A stretch of DNA of 64,000 bases, taken from assembly GCF_001028665.1 (NCBI RefSeq), contig NZ_CP011504.1, positions 868,001-932,000 on the forward strand. The letters run 5' to 3'. This DNA comes from Burkholderia pyrrocinia. Its GTDB lineage: Bacteria > Pseudomonadota > Gammaproteobacteria > Burkholderiales > Burkholderiaceae. A model generated the notes under the pieces. It had not been told where the DNA came from and did no database searches. It was given only the letters and a program-made list of their open reading frames with translations. This document shows positions 27,329-35,785 of this stretch, piece by piece. The position numbers and the translations under genes are program-made. Each line of letters starts with the position of its first letter. The stretch's first letter is position 1.

Positions 27329-27346
27329 TGTAGGTATGTTACTACA
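27329..27346. promoter_or_regulatory. Operator candidate of the toxin-antitoxin operon
   Basis: TGTAG-N8-CTACA, with an inner GTA-TGT-TAC, is located 23 bp upstream of the antitoxin start in an AT-rich promoter stretch. This fits autorepression by the antitoxin complex. Confidence 0.5.
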
Positions 27347-27398
27347 ATAAACGAATGGCGTGATACCCGCCTGAAACCCCGGCCGACCATCGATCGGC

Positions 27399-28124
27399 TC
27401 AACCCACCGGCCGCGCCTTGATCCACAAAAACAGCGGTACGCGCGCCCACTGCTTCAACTGGTCCGTATCGGCATGGTCCGGCGGCGGTTCGCGCAGCGA
27501 CACGATCGCGAACCCGGCCGCTTCCAGCGCTTCCATGTACGCCTGCAGCGGCAGCGACCAGCCCGCGAAGTGCATCGACAGCCCGTCGCGCGTCTCCACG
27601 CCATCGAAGTGCTCGCGCCCGAAATAGCTGCCCTTCAGCACGAACGGCGCATCGGGTTGCGGCCCAGCGAAACTGCCGCGGTCGCGGAACGGGTGCACGA
27701 GAGAAATGAACAGCAGGCCGCCCGGCTTCAGCACGCGGTGTGCCTCGTTCAGCGCGCGCTGCATGTCGTCGAAATCCATCAGCACGTTGTACGCCATCAC
27801 GAGATCGAAGCTGGCCGCGTCGAACGGCAGCGACGCCGCGTCGGCCAGTTCGTAGCGATGCGCGGAATCCGCGCGGCGCGCGGCGTCGAGCATCGCGGGC
27901 ACCGCGTCGGTCGCGGTCACGTCGTAGCCGAGCGCCTTCAGTTCGCGGCTCACGCGGCCTTCGCCGCAGCCGATCTCCAGCGCACGGCCAGTATCGCGGC
28001 CGATGTAGGCCGCGAGGCCCGCGCGGTATTTCCAGAACGCATCGTGACCGGGCCTGCCGGCCCAGTCGATCCATTGTCCGGCCACCTGTGTCCAGTGGGC
28101 GGTGATGGGTTTCGTGTCGGTCAT
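27399..28124 (-). CDS. Class I SAM-dependent methyltransferase
   Basis: A 241-residue cytoplasmic methyltransferase of the UbiE/Methyltransf_11 kind. Motif I is ALEIGCGEGRVSRELKALG, motif II region is TATDAVPAMLD, and the post-I region FDLVMAYNVLMDFDD and LKPGGLLFISLVHP follow. The substrate is unknown. It stands alone between the toxin-antitoxin operon and a divergent gene of unknown function. Confidence 0.85.
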   Translation of the reverse strand: MTDTKPITAHWTQVAGQWIDWAGRPGHDAFWKYRAGLAAYIGRDTGRALEIGCGEGRVSRELKALGYDVTATDAVPAMLDAARRADSAHRYELADAASLPFDAASFDLVMAYNVLMDFDDMQRALNEAHRVLKPGGLLFISLVHPFRDRGSFAGPQPDAPFVLKGSYFGREHFDGVETRDGLSMHFAGWSLPLQAYMEALEAAGFAIVSLREPPPDHADTDQLKQWARVPLFLWIKARPVG

Positions 28125-28308
28125 CGGCGCTCCTGATCAGGGTTCATCATCCGTGGCTCGGGTTGCGCATGGTAAGCCAAAGCGGCGGAACGCATGACCG
28201 GGTTGCGCCACATCCGGCGCTTTCCGTTTCCGGAGGCAAAGTTCTACAGTTACAGGAAACAACCTGCGCCGCCGTTCGACGAGTCGCACCCGATTCCGAG
28301 GAAAACCC

Positions 28309-29310
28309 ATGCCGAGTATCGTCGCCGCTCCCGCCAATCTCCCCCCGAGCCTCGTCGCGGCGGAAACGCGCATGGTTCACGACGTCGCCACGCTGAAGCC
28401 GTCCGACTACCGTTCGGCGGACGGATCGTCGTGGGTCATCTCGATCGTCACGCCGGCCGCGGACAGCGGCGCGAACGTGACCGGCACGACGTATTTCGAC
28501 ACCGCGAAAGGCCGGACCGTCCCCGTGCCCGACGCACGCCGCCGTTATGCGAATCGCGGCACGTGGCAGGTCGTCGCGAGCTCGAGCCCGTCGGTGCCCG
28601 CGACCGGCCGCTACGACTGGCTGACGCTCACGTGGCTGCCGATCAACCGGCGGCCGCTGCCGCAAACGCCCGAGCACCTGTATTCGCCGTTCATTCGCGG
28701 CGGCACGATCGTTTATCGATGGAATCCGGCGGCCGAAGGCGGCGAGCAGTTCGGGGCGGTCAGGATGATTTTTCCGGAATGGACGCAGCAGGTGGTCGAC
28801 GCATTGCGATCCGCGCCGCCATCGTTGCCGGACGGTGCGTCGGCCACGTCGCCTGCGCTCGACCGCCTGAAAGCGGACAGGAATCCGATGGCCGCCGTGC
28901 TCGACTTCGGCGACGCGCTGCGTGAAGAGCCGGTGGAACGGATCGTCGCGCGGTTGCCGGGCCTGCTGCAGGTGAAAGACCTGCACGAACTGTCGGCCAT
29001 CGTGTTCCTGTGTCTGTCCGGGTCGCGCGACGCGGATCGGCCGCGTTTCGTCGACGCGATCGACACGGCGATCGCGGGCACCGATGACAGCGCACGCCTG
29101 CTCGCGATCGCCTATGGTGCGTTCGCGGCGGGAAGGTCCCGGCCTTATCCGTTCACTGACGCCGCGCAGACGGCCCGCATCAACGACGTGTTCGGTGCGC
29201 TGAAGCGACGTACATCGGCGCTCGGGGTGCCGGTCGCGGAAGGTTCGCCGTGGTACGAATTCTTCACGGCCTACCGGCTCGGCGGCGCGGCATCCGGCAA
29301 CGGCCAGTGA
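28309..29310 (+). CDS. Protein of unknown function (333 aa)
   Basis: A soluble-looking protein with no signal peptide or membrane helix. The N-terminal part (to about residue 165) is beta-rich with many Trp, Tyr, Pro and Gly residues, possibly a carbohydrate- or surface-binding fold. The C-terminal part is helical (LHELSAIVFLCLSGSRD, ARLLAIAYGAFAAG). I do not recognise a family. Codon use matches the neighbours, and a GAGGAAAA ribosome site precedes the ATG. It is divergent from the methyltransferase. Confidence 0.65.
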   Translation: MPSIVAAPANLPPSLVAAETRMVHDVATLKPSDYRSADGSSWVISIVTPAADSGANVTGTTYFDTAKGRTVPVPDARRRYANRGTWQVVASSSPSVPATGRYDWLTLTWLPINRRPLPQTPEHLYSPFIRGGTIVYRWNPAAEGGEQFGAVRMIFPEWTQQVVDALRSAPPSLPDGASATSPALDRLKADRNPMAAVLDFGDALREEPVERIVARLPGLLQVKDLHELSAIVFLCLSGSRDADRPRFVDAIDTAIAGTDDSARLLAIAYGAFAAGRSRPYPFTDAAQTARINDVFGALKRRTSALGVPVAEGSPWYEFFTAYRLGGAASGNGQ

Positions 29311-29482
29311 TCGCACGCAAATGGTCGGCGCCGCGGCAGCGGATGCCTGTCTCCAGCGCCGGCTCCACTGCTTCCCCTCGTTCGGGAATCAGCCTGGTCT
29401 GATTTGCAAGCGCAAGAAGTCCCGCCGGTAATTCGGACATGTCCGATTGGATTGGCATCGGGCCGCTCGTAAACTCCGGGCC

Positions 29483-30376
29483 GTGAACCTCTCGACCGAA
29501 CCCCTCGTCCAGACGATGCGCGCCGCGATCCGCGACGCGATCCGTCATCCCCGCTTTCTCCGTGGCCTCGACATCGCGGTGCTCGCGCTGATCGTCGCGA
29601 GCGTCTTCGTCGTGATGATCGACAGCGTGCAGGAACTGCACGCGCAATACGGCAATGCGCTGTACGCGGCCGAATGGGCGTTTACGCTGCTGTTCACCGC
29701 CGAATACGCGGTGCGCCTGTTCACCGCGCGCAAGCCCGCCGCCTATGCGCGCAGCTTCTTCGGCATCGTCGATCTCGTGTCGATCCTGCCGACCTATCTC
29801 GCGTTTTTCTTCCCCGGCCTGCATGCGCTGATCGACGTGCGCCTGCTCAGGCTGCTGCGCGTGTTCCGCATCCTCGGGCTCGCGATCTATCTCGAGGAAG
29901 GCCAGATGCTGATCCGCGCGCTCACGCGCGCCCGCCGCAAGATCTTCGTGTTCATCGGCGGGATGTTCGTGATCGTGGTGATCCTCGGCACGGTGATCTT
30001 CCTCGTCGAAGGCCCCGAGAACGGCATCACGAGCATTCCGGTCGGCGTGTACTGGGCCGCCGTGACGATGAGCACGACCGGTTACGGCGACCTGACGCCG
30101 CACACGCCGCTCGGCCGGCTGATCACGTCGTGCGCGATCCTGCTCGGTTACGGCATCATCGCGTTCCCGACCGGTATCATGGGTGCCGAACTCGTCGCGT
30201 CCGCGCTCGAACGCGGACGGGCGCAGCAGGCATCGTCCGGCGACGCCGGCGCGACGGTCTGTCCGCATTGCGGCGCATGCGCATCGAAGCAACGCGACGA
30301 TGCGATCGCCGGAGCAACACAGCGCGCGCCCGACCGCCCATCATCAACGCATTCCTCATTCGATAAACGACAATGA
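29483..30376 (+). CDS. Voltage-gated-type potassium channel with C-terminal zinc-ribbon-like tail
   Basis: About 297 residues from the GTG at 29483 (a TTG at 29447 is the alternative). Six membrane helices are visible; S4 carries spaced arginines (RLLRLLRVFRI, 120-130). The pore has the potassium selectivity filter TTGYGD at 198-203. The short cytoplasmic tail contains CPHCGAC (Cys260, 263, 266), which could bind zinc. It resembles bacterial Kv channels such as KvAP-like ion transporters. The next gene starts 10 bp downstream. Confidence 0.88.
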   Translation: MNLSTEPLVQTMRAAIRDAIRHPRFLRGLDIAVLALIVASVFVVMIDSVQELHAQYGNALYAAEWAFTLLFTAEYAVRLFTARKPAAYARSFFGIVDLVSILPTYLAFFFPGLHALIDVRLLRLLRVFRILGLAIYLEEGQMLIRALTRARRKIFVFIGGMFVIVVILGTVIFLVEGPENGITSIPVGVYWAAVTMSTTGYGDLTPHTPLGRLITSCAILLGYGIIAFPTGIMGAELVASALERGRAQQASSGDAGATVCPHCGACASKQRDDAIAGATQRAPDRPSSTHSSFDKRQ

Positions 30377-30386
30377 ACGCTTTCTC

Positions 30387-31196
30387 ATGCTGAGCATCGG
30401 CCCCTTTTCCGTCAGGGTCGTGGCCGTCGCCGTCGCCGCCCTGATCGCGTGGCTCGTCGCGCGATTCGCGCAGCGCAACCGATCCGCCGGCCAGCACAAA
30501 ACTTCCGCGAGCCTGCTGCTCGACGCGCTGCTGATCGGGTTGATCGCCGCGCGCGTCGGCTATATCGCACGCTGGTGGCCCGACTACTTCGCCGCGCCGA
30601 AATCCATCGTCGCGCTCGGCGACGGCGGCTTTACCTGGTGGATCGGGTTGCCGGTCGCGCTCGCCTATATCGGCTGGCAGTCGCGCCGCCTGCCCGGACT
30701 GGCGCGCCCCGCGCTCGCCGGCATCGCCGCCGGCATGCTGGCATGGGGTGCGGCGCAGGGTGTGCTGGCGACGTTCGACCGCACGGCTGCACCGTTGTCC
30801 GCGCTGCGGGTGGAAACGCTCGATGCAACGCCCGTCGCACCGAACAGCTACGCAGGCAAACCCGTCGTCGTGAACCTGTGGGCGACCTGGTGCCCGCCGT
30901 GCCAGCGCGAAATGCCGATCCTGGCGCAGGCGCAGCGGGATTACCCGGGCGTCAGTTTCCTGATGATCAATCAAGGCGAGGATGTGCAGACCGTGCGCGC
31001 GTTTCTGGAACGCGAAGGGCTGCGCTTCGACCACGTGCTGCTCGATCGCTCGCTCGGCGCGATGAAGACCTACGGTTCGCGCGGGTTGCCGACGACGCTG
31101 TTCTTCGATGAACAAGGCAAACTGGTCGAGTCGCACATGGGCGAGATCACCGCCGCGCGGCTGAAGGACACGGTGAATACGCGGTTCAGTCGTTGA
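30387..31196 (+). CDS. Membrane-anchored TlpA-family thiol:disulfide protein with Lgt-like N-terminus
   Basis: A 269-residue protein. Residues 1-130 hold about four hydrophobic helices with a pattern like part of prolipoprotein diacylglyceryl transferase (LLDALLIGLIAARVGYI...GGFTWWIGLPVALAYI). Residues 140-269 are a thioredoxin-like domain with the redox site WATWCPPC (Cys169/Cys172) and cis-proline at GLPTT. The redox domain should face the periplasm. It probably reduces or exchanges disulfides in exported proteins. It begins 10 bp after the potassium-channel gene. Confidence 0.82.
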   Translation: MLSIGPFSVRVVAVAVAALIAWLVARFAQRNRSAGQHKTSASLLLDALLIGLIAARVGYIARWWPDYFAAPKSIVALGDGGFTWWIGLPVALAYIGWQSRRLPGLARPALAGIAAGMLAWGAAQGVLATFDRTAAPLSALRVETLDATPVAPNSYAGKPVVVNLWATWCPPCQREMPILAQAQRDYPGVSFLMINQGEDVQTVRAFLEREGLRFDHVLLDRSLGAMKTYGSRGLPTTLFFDEQGKLVESHMGEITAARLKDTVNTRFSR

Positions 31197-31441
31197 GGTT
31201 CTGGGGTATCACTGGCGGAACACGGCGTGGACATGGCGTTAGGCGTCGACGGCGGGTGGCTTGCACAGTGATCGAACCCCGTGCTTGCGTCCCGCCCTTC
31301 CCGATCAGATCAACCCGCCTGCGCGCCATTCGTGCGCGTGAGCGCGTGCCGGCGTCAGGCGATCGGCCGCATCGCATCCAGCCACGCACGGTTAGATGAA
31401 CGGCGATCCCGAACCTGCTCGTCTTCACCGCGCGAATTTGG

Positions 31442-31870
31442 CTAAAGCACCTTGAGCATGACCGTGGCAGAGGCCGGGCACACACCCGCGAACTGGCCGG
31501 ACGACAGCAGTGGCCGGGGCACATCGCCGAACGTGACACGCACGAAACCCTGCCCGGCAAAGTAGTTCTCCGCCGTGGTCGTGCGCAACGCTACCGCTTC
31601 GATCGCGCGACCTCGGCATTCCGCAAGCAAGCGCGAAACTATCGTCTTTCCCAAGCCTCGCCCGCGCGCTTGTGCAGCGACGGCAATCGATCGGATCAGC
31701 GCGAAGTTGCCGTGGTATTCGATGCCGCCGCATGCAATGACGCTCCGGGCATCGACGGCCACGATGAAATTCGGCAAGTATTCCGCCACGCCGGCGACAG
31801 GCAGGTCAGAGGCGCGAAGCAGGGACTCTATCGGAATCAGATCGGATACTGCGGCAGCGCGAAGTTGCAT
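31442..31870 (-). CDS. arsN2: Arsenic-resistance N-acetyltransferase ArsN2
   Basis: A 142-residue GNAT protein (IRSIAVAAQARGRGLGKTIVSRLL; LRTTTAENYFAGQGF) of the ArsN2 kind found at the end of ars operons. Family members are proposed to acetylate organoarsenical or related amino-group toxins; that activity is not proven for this clade. It is the last gene of the arsR-arsC-acr3-arsH-arsN2 run, 104 bp after arsH. Confidence 0.8.
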   Translation of the reverse strand: MQLRAAAVSDLIPIESLLRASDLPVAGVAEYLPNFIVAVDARSVIACGGIEYHGNFALIRSIAVAAQARGRGLGKTIVSRLLAECRGRAIEAVALRTTTAENYFAGQGFVRVTFGDVPRPLLSSGQFAGVCPASATVMLKVL

Positions 31871-31974
31871 GGCGGCGATCCTCGGAGGGTGGAAGCTTTG
31901 CAGGCGGCAGCGATTCGCAGGCGCGTATGGCCTCGCGCGAGGTGCCGATGGCCTACACGCCGCACCATGGCGCG

Positions 31975-32697
31975 TCAGATACTGCGCTGATTGACGCGCT
32001 TCGACAGTTCCTCCGCGCTTTCCTTCCGCTCGCTATACCGGTCGACGAGATAAGGACCAACATCCCGCGTCAGCAACGTGAACTTGACCAGCTCCTCCAG
32101 CACATCCACCACACGGTCGAAATAAGCCGACGGTTTCATCCGCCCTGCTTCGTCGAATTCTGCGAACGCCTTCGCCACCGACGACTGGTTCGGGATGGTC
32201 AGCATGCGCATCCAGCGTCCGAGCACGCGCATCTGGTTCACCGCATTGAACGATTGCGAGCCGCCGCTGACCTGCATCACGGCGAGCGTCTTGCCCTGCG
32301 TCGGCCGAACAGCACCCATCGACAGCGGAATCCAGTCGATCTGCGCTTTCATGATGCCGGTCATCGCGCCATGCCGTTCCGGCGAGCACCACACCATGCC
32401 TTCCGACCATTGCACGAGTTCGCGCAGCTCGACGACCTTCGGATGACGCTCGGGCGCATCGTCGGGCAGCGGCAGGCCACTCGGATTGAACACGCGTACC
32501 TCGGCGCCCATCGCGGTGAGCAGCCGCGCGGCTTCCTCGATCAGCAGCCGGCTGAACGAACGCTCGCGCAGCGAGCCGTACAAGAGCAGGAACCGGGGCG
32601 GATGGGTCGACGGCGACGCCGGTCTCAACTGGCCGGCGTCCGGCACGCGGAACAGTTCGACGTCGAGTTGCGGTAGATCGCTCAGATAATCAGACAT
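31975..32697 (-). CDS. arsH: ArsH, NADPH-dependent organoarsenical oxidase
   Basis: A 240-residue flavodoxin-like protein with the FMN-binding segment [13 protein letters not shown] and the [19 protein letters not shown] region that is diagnostic of ArsH. ArsH oxidises trivalent organoarsenicals to less toxic pentavalent forms with NADPH and FMN. It lies between acr3 (71 bp) and arsN2. Confidence 0.93.
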   Translation of the reverse strand: MSDYLSDLPQLDVELFRVPDAGQLRPASPSTHPPRFLLLYGSLRERSFSRLLIEEAARLLTAMGAEVRVFNPSGLPLPDDAPERHPKVVELRELVQWSEGMVWCSPERHGAMTGIMKAQIDWIPLSMGAVRPTQGKTLAVMQVSGGSQSFNAVNQMRVLGRWMRMLTIPNQSSVAKAFAEFDEAGRMKPSAYFDRVVDVLEELVKFTLLTRDVGPYLVDRYSERKESAEELSKRVNQRSI

Positions 32698-32768
32698 GCT
32701 TGCGTTCCGTGTGATTGCGATGAATCGTGGTGTCGGTCATGGTCATGCGGATTGATTCTCCTGTTTGC

Positions 32769-33839
32769 TCAAGCCCGTTCGTACCAGCCCTTCGACCGAT
32801 TCACGATGCGCACCACCAACAGCATGACCGGTACTTCGATCAGCACGCCGACGACGGTGGCCAGCGCCGCGCCGGAATGAAAACCGAACAAACTGATCGC
32901 GGCCGCGACGGCCAGCTCGAAGAAATTGGATGCGCCGATCAGCGCCGACGGGCACGCGATGTTGTGCTTCTCGCCCACGGCGCGATTGAGCCAGTAAGCG
33001 AGCGCCGAATTGAAAAACACCTGGATCAGGATCGGCACCGCGAGCAGCGCGATCACCAGCGGCTGCTTCAGGATCGCCTCGCCCTGGAACGCGAACAGCA
33101 GCACGAGCGTGGCCAGCAATGCGGCGATCGACCACGGGCCGATCTTCGCCATTGCGGCGTCGAACGCCGCCTGACCGTTCGCGAGCAGCCGCTTGCGCCA
33201 GAGCTGCGCGAGGATCACCGGGATGACGATATAGAGCACCACCGACGTAAGCAGCGTCGCCCACGGCACCGTGATCGCCGACATCCCCAGCAGCAGGCCG
33301 ACCAGCGGCGCGAAAGCGATCACCATGATGCTGTCGTTCAGCGCGACCTGCGACAGCGTGAACAGCGGATCGCCGCCCGTCAGCCGGCTCCACACGAACA
33401 CCATCGCCGTGCAAGGCGCGGCGGCCAGCAGGATCAGGCCGGCGATGTAGCTGTCGAGTTGCTCGGCCGGCAGCATCGGCGCGAACAGATGCCGGATGAA
33501 CAGCCAGCCGAGGAATGCCATCGAGAACGGCTTGACGAGCCAGTTCACGACGAGCGTGACGCCGATGCCTTTCACGTGCTGACGCACTTCGTGCAACGCG
33601 CCGAAGTCGACCTTGACGAGCATCGGGATGATCATCACCCAGATCAGCAGCCCGACCGGCAGATTGACCTGCGCATATTCCATCCGGCCGATCTGCTGGA
33701 ACAGGCCGGGCAGCGCCTGGCCGAGCGCGATGCCGGCGACGATGCACAGCGCCACCCAGACGGTCAGATAGCGTTCGAAGAAGTTGATGGAAGGCTTTGC
33801 AACGGCCGGCTCCGGCGGGGCGACGTTGGACGTGTTCAT
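32769..33839 (-). CDS. acr3: ACR3-family arsenite efflux transporter
   Basis: A 356-residue inner-membrane protein with about ten helices. The ACR3 signature includes the conserved cysteine in LILLAAAPCTAMVFVWSRL and the region NDSIMVIAFAPLVGLLLG. It expels arsenite using the proton gradient. It differs from the ArsB family. It is third in the operon, 64 bp after arsC. Some annotations name it arsB. Confidence 0.93.
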   Translation of the reverse strand: MNTSNVAPPEPAVAKPSINFFERYLTVWVALCIVAGIALGQALPGLFQQIGRMEYAQVNLPVGLLIWVMIIPMLVKVDFGALHEVRQHVKGIGVTLVVNWLVKPFSMAFLGWLFIRHLFAPMLPAEQLDSYIAGLILLAAAPCTAMVFVWSRLTGGDPLFTLSQVALNDSIMVIAFAPLVGLLLGMSAITVPWATLLTSVVLYIVIPVILAQLWRKRLLANGQAAFDAAMAKIGPWSIAALLATLVLLFAFQGEAILKQPLVIALLAVPILIQVFFNSALAYWLNRAVGEKHNIACPSALIGASNFFELAVAAAISLFGFHSGAALATVVGVLIEVPVMLLVVRIVNRSKGWYERA

Positions 33840-33903
33840 TGGACGGGTATCGGTCTTGAAGGCGCTGGCGGCCGGTGGATTCGGCCGGCCGCCGCGTGAA
33901 TGC

Positions 33904-34398
33904 TCAGTTTCGCGAAATATCGGTCAGGGCCGCCTGGAGTTCGGCGTTGCTCATCCGATCGAGCGGCAGCGCCAGCAACTGCAACATCCGATAACCGATC
34001 GCCTGGCGCGTGAGCTCGAACGCGAGCCGCTTGCCTTCGTCGCCGCCCACCGCGTTCGACGGATCGGCATAGCCCCAATGCACTTTGACGGGGCTGCCGG
34101 GCCAGTACGGACACGTCTCCGCGGCTGCGCTGTCGCACACCGTGATGACGACGCGCATTTCAGGCGCACCTTCTCCGACGAATTCATCCCGGCTCTTGCT
34201 GCGGTAGCCGCCGACGTCGACACCGGCGTTCGTCAACGCTTCCAGCGCAAACGGATTGAGCCGGCCGCTCGGTGCGCTGCCGGCGCTGTACGCGCGCACG
34301 TCCTTGCCGAGCTTCGCGGCCCAATGATTGAGCATGCCTTCCGCGAGCACGCTGCGCGCGGAGTTGTGGGTACAGAGGATCAGGACGTTCGTGGTCAT
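33904..34398 (-). CDS. arsC: Arsenate reductase, low-molecular-weight phosphatase type
   Basis: A 164-residue protein with the P-loop CTHNSARS near the N-terminus (Cys9) and SKSRDEF, as in thioredoxin- or mycothiol-independent LMW-PTP-type ArsC. It reduces arsenate to arsenite for export by ACR3. The partner Cys in VCDSAAAETCPYWPG is present. ATG at 34398; it follows arsR by 22 bp. Confidence 0.92.
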   Translation of the reverse strand: MTTNVLILCTHNSARSVLAEGMLNHWAAKLGKDVRAYSAGSAPSGRLNPFALEALTNAGVDVGGYRSKSRDEFVGEGAPEMRVVITVCDSAAAETCPYWPGSPVKVHWGYADPSNAVGGDEGKRLAFELTRQAIGYRMLQLLALPLDRMSNAELQAALTDISRN

Positions 34399-34420
34399 GG
34401 GCAAGGTACGCGAAGGCGCT

Positions 34421-34756
34421 TCAGGAAGATTGTGTGCCGGATGTCGAACAGGCCGACATCGGCGAGCACGGATTACCGCCGCAGCAGTTCTCCGTGAGAT
34501 AGGCCAGCAAGCCGTTCATCGTCGCGAAGTTCGCGCAATAGATGACGAAACGGCCTTCCTGCCGGCTCGTGACGAGCGCTGCATGGGCCAGTTCTTTCAG
34601 ATGAAAGGACAGCGATGAGGGGGGCACATCCAGCAGCGAGGCGATCTGCCCGGCCGGCAGGCCCTGCGGCCCCGCCTGCACGAGCGCGCGGAAGACGGCG
34701 AGCCGGGATTCGTGCGCGAGTGCCGAAAGGGCGGCGATGGTCTGGTTCGTTTCCAT
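34421..34756 (-). CDS. arsR: ArsR arsenite-responsive repressor
   Basis: A 111-residue ArsR/SmtB winged-helix protein (ALAHESRLAVFRALV; LDVPPSSLSFHLKEL). The usual ELCVCDL metal site in the DNA-binding helix is absent. Instead a C-terminal cluster, Cys91-Cys92 with Cys97 and Cys103 (NCCGGNPCSPMSAC), resembles the C-terminal site of AfArsR-type repressors. The ATG at 34756 abuts an inverted repeat, leaving no room for a ribosome site, so the message may be leaderless. It heads the five-gene ars operon. Confidence 0.92.
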   Translation of the reverse strand: METNQTIAALSALAHESRLAVFRALVQAGPQGLPAGQIASLLDVPPSSLSFHLKELAHAALVTSRQEGRFVIYCANFATMNGLLAYLTENCCGGNPCSPMSACSTSGTQSS

Positions 34757-34784
34757 AATTCGACGATAATAGAAATATCGAATT
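34757..34784 (-). promoter_or_regulatory. ArsR operator/promoter candidate
   Basis: AATTCGA and its complement TCGAATT, 14 bp apart, directly touch the arsR start codon. Inside are CGATA...TATCG and a TATTAT that could be the -10 element, about 10 bases before the ATG. This fits an autoregulated, possibly leaderless arsR message. Confidence 0.55.
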
Positions 34785-34892
34785 CTGTAAACCAACTTCA
34801 ACCCGAGGTAGACAACGCGCGATGGCGTCCGCGAACCTGAAGTATCAGCGCGAGTTGCCTGTACCCGCGTCGATACTACTCAGGAGTCCATC

Positions 34893-35052
34893 GTGAACGT
34901 CCCGATTGTGATGCCACGCTTTTTTGTACCGCATTCGAACGCAGCAGTGCAGTTCACGACTGGCTCGACCAGCAGTGGGTCGGCGGAGGCAAGGGGCTGG
35001 GCGACCTGGTCGCGGGAGATTGGACGGCAACCGAGGCCGCAGCCATAGGTCC
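34893..35052 (+). pseudogene. Fragment of an unrecognised gene next to the TetR module
   Basis: A GTG with an AGGAG ribosome site starts MNVPIVMPRFF; after one apparent frameshift near a T-run (34920-34926) the reading continues FERSSAVHDWLDQQW... to about 35052, where it stops making sense at the edge of the TetR gene. The composition looks protein-coding but I do not recognise it. The rest of the 304-bp gap between arsR and tetR shows nothing else. Confidence 0.3.
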
Positions 35053-35060
35053 GTTTTCTG

Positions 35061-35702
35061 TTACTTCGGGCGCGTTGCGTATGCACTCAAGAACACGGAA
35101 ACCGCCTCTTGTACCACTCGTTTGCGTTCGGCTCGACCAGGCGCTCTTGCTTCCGCGCCAACGACACGCAGCCACAACAGGGGTTCATTGATCAAACCCA
35201 GGAATTGTTTGGCCACACGCACAGCATCACCGAAGCTCAATGTGCCCCGCTGGGCGCATGTCTCGAGATAGGTCACCAAAGCCTTCATTGCGGGTTCTTT
35301 ACCAGCAGCCATGAAGCGCTCGGCCAGGTCCGGGAAGATCGCCCCCTCTGCAATCACCATGCGTAGCAGGGCAACGGCCTCCGGTGGCGCCCAGAAGTCG
35401 GCAACAGCTTGTCCGACTAGCGTCAATCCATGTTCGGGATTGGATAACGCAGCCGTATCCTGGGTGATTTCCAGCACCGGAAAGTCGCGCCAGACCTGCC
35501 GGACCGCCGCCTCGAACAAGGCTTCCTTGCTCTTGAACTGATTGTAGATCGTCCTGCGGGCAACGCCTGCATCGCGTGCTACCAGATCGATGCTTGTGCC
35601 GCCGTAGCCGCGCGTGAGGAAAGACGCGACAGCGGCATCGAGGACCGCCTCCTGTGTGGGTGGGACACGTGGCACGGGAGTGGGGGCAACGGCCTTCTTC
35701 AA
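35061..35702 (-). CDS. TetR-family repressor of the efflux/esterase module
   Basis: A 213-residue TetR protein with the HTH at about residues 15-62 (AVLDAAVASFLTRGYGGTSIDLVARDAGVARRTIYNQFKSK, read in pieces) and a C-terminal ligand domain like AefR/YP-type regulators. It is divergent from the carboxymuconolactone decarboxylase-like gene; two palindromes lie in the 83-bp gap. It probably represses the four-gene plus-strand module. Codon use is less GC-biased than in the flanking genes. Confidence 0.88.
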   Translation of the reverse strand: MKKAVAPTPVPRVPPTQEAVLDAAVASFLTRGYGGTSIDLVARDAGVARRTIYNQFKSKEALFEAAVRQVWRDFPVLEITQDTAALSNPEHGLTLVGQAVADFWAPPEAVALLRMVIAEGAIFPDLAERFMAAGKEPAMKALVTYLETCAQRGTLSFGDAVRVAKQFLGLINEPLLWLRVVGAEARAPGRAERKRVVQEAVSVFLSAYATRPK

Positions 35703-35724
35703 GTTCGACTCCTATTGACGGAAA

Positions 35725-35747
35725 TTGCACTGCACAGTACAGTGCAA
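35725..35747. promoter_or_regulatory. TetR operator candidate 1
   Basis: TTGCACTG-N7-CAGTGCAA, perfect eight-base arms, located 23 bp from the TetR start. It shares the decamer TGCACTGCAC with operator 2, exactly 28 bp away. Confidence 0.65.
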
Positions 35748-35756
35748 GAAATATGC

Positions 35757-35771
35757 ACTGCACTGTGCAGT
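35757..35771. promoter_or_regulatory. TetR operator candidate 2
   Basis: ACTGCAC-T-GTGCAGT, perfect seven-base arms, just upstream of the GGAG ribosome site of the first plus-strand gene. With operator 1 it gives two TetR sites between divergent genes. Confidence 0.65.
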
Positions 35772-35785
35772 CTATGGAGCATAAC

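Noticed and set aside
31197..31441. Possible gene or gene remnant between tlpA-like and arsN2
   Set aside because: Frames exist on both strands but show no convincing protein features; I see nothing definite in this 245-bp gap.
34757..34801. Longer ArsR start at 34801
   Set aside because: It would place the operator inside the coding region and add a tyrosine/arginine-rich leader unlike ArsR proteins.
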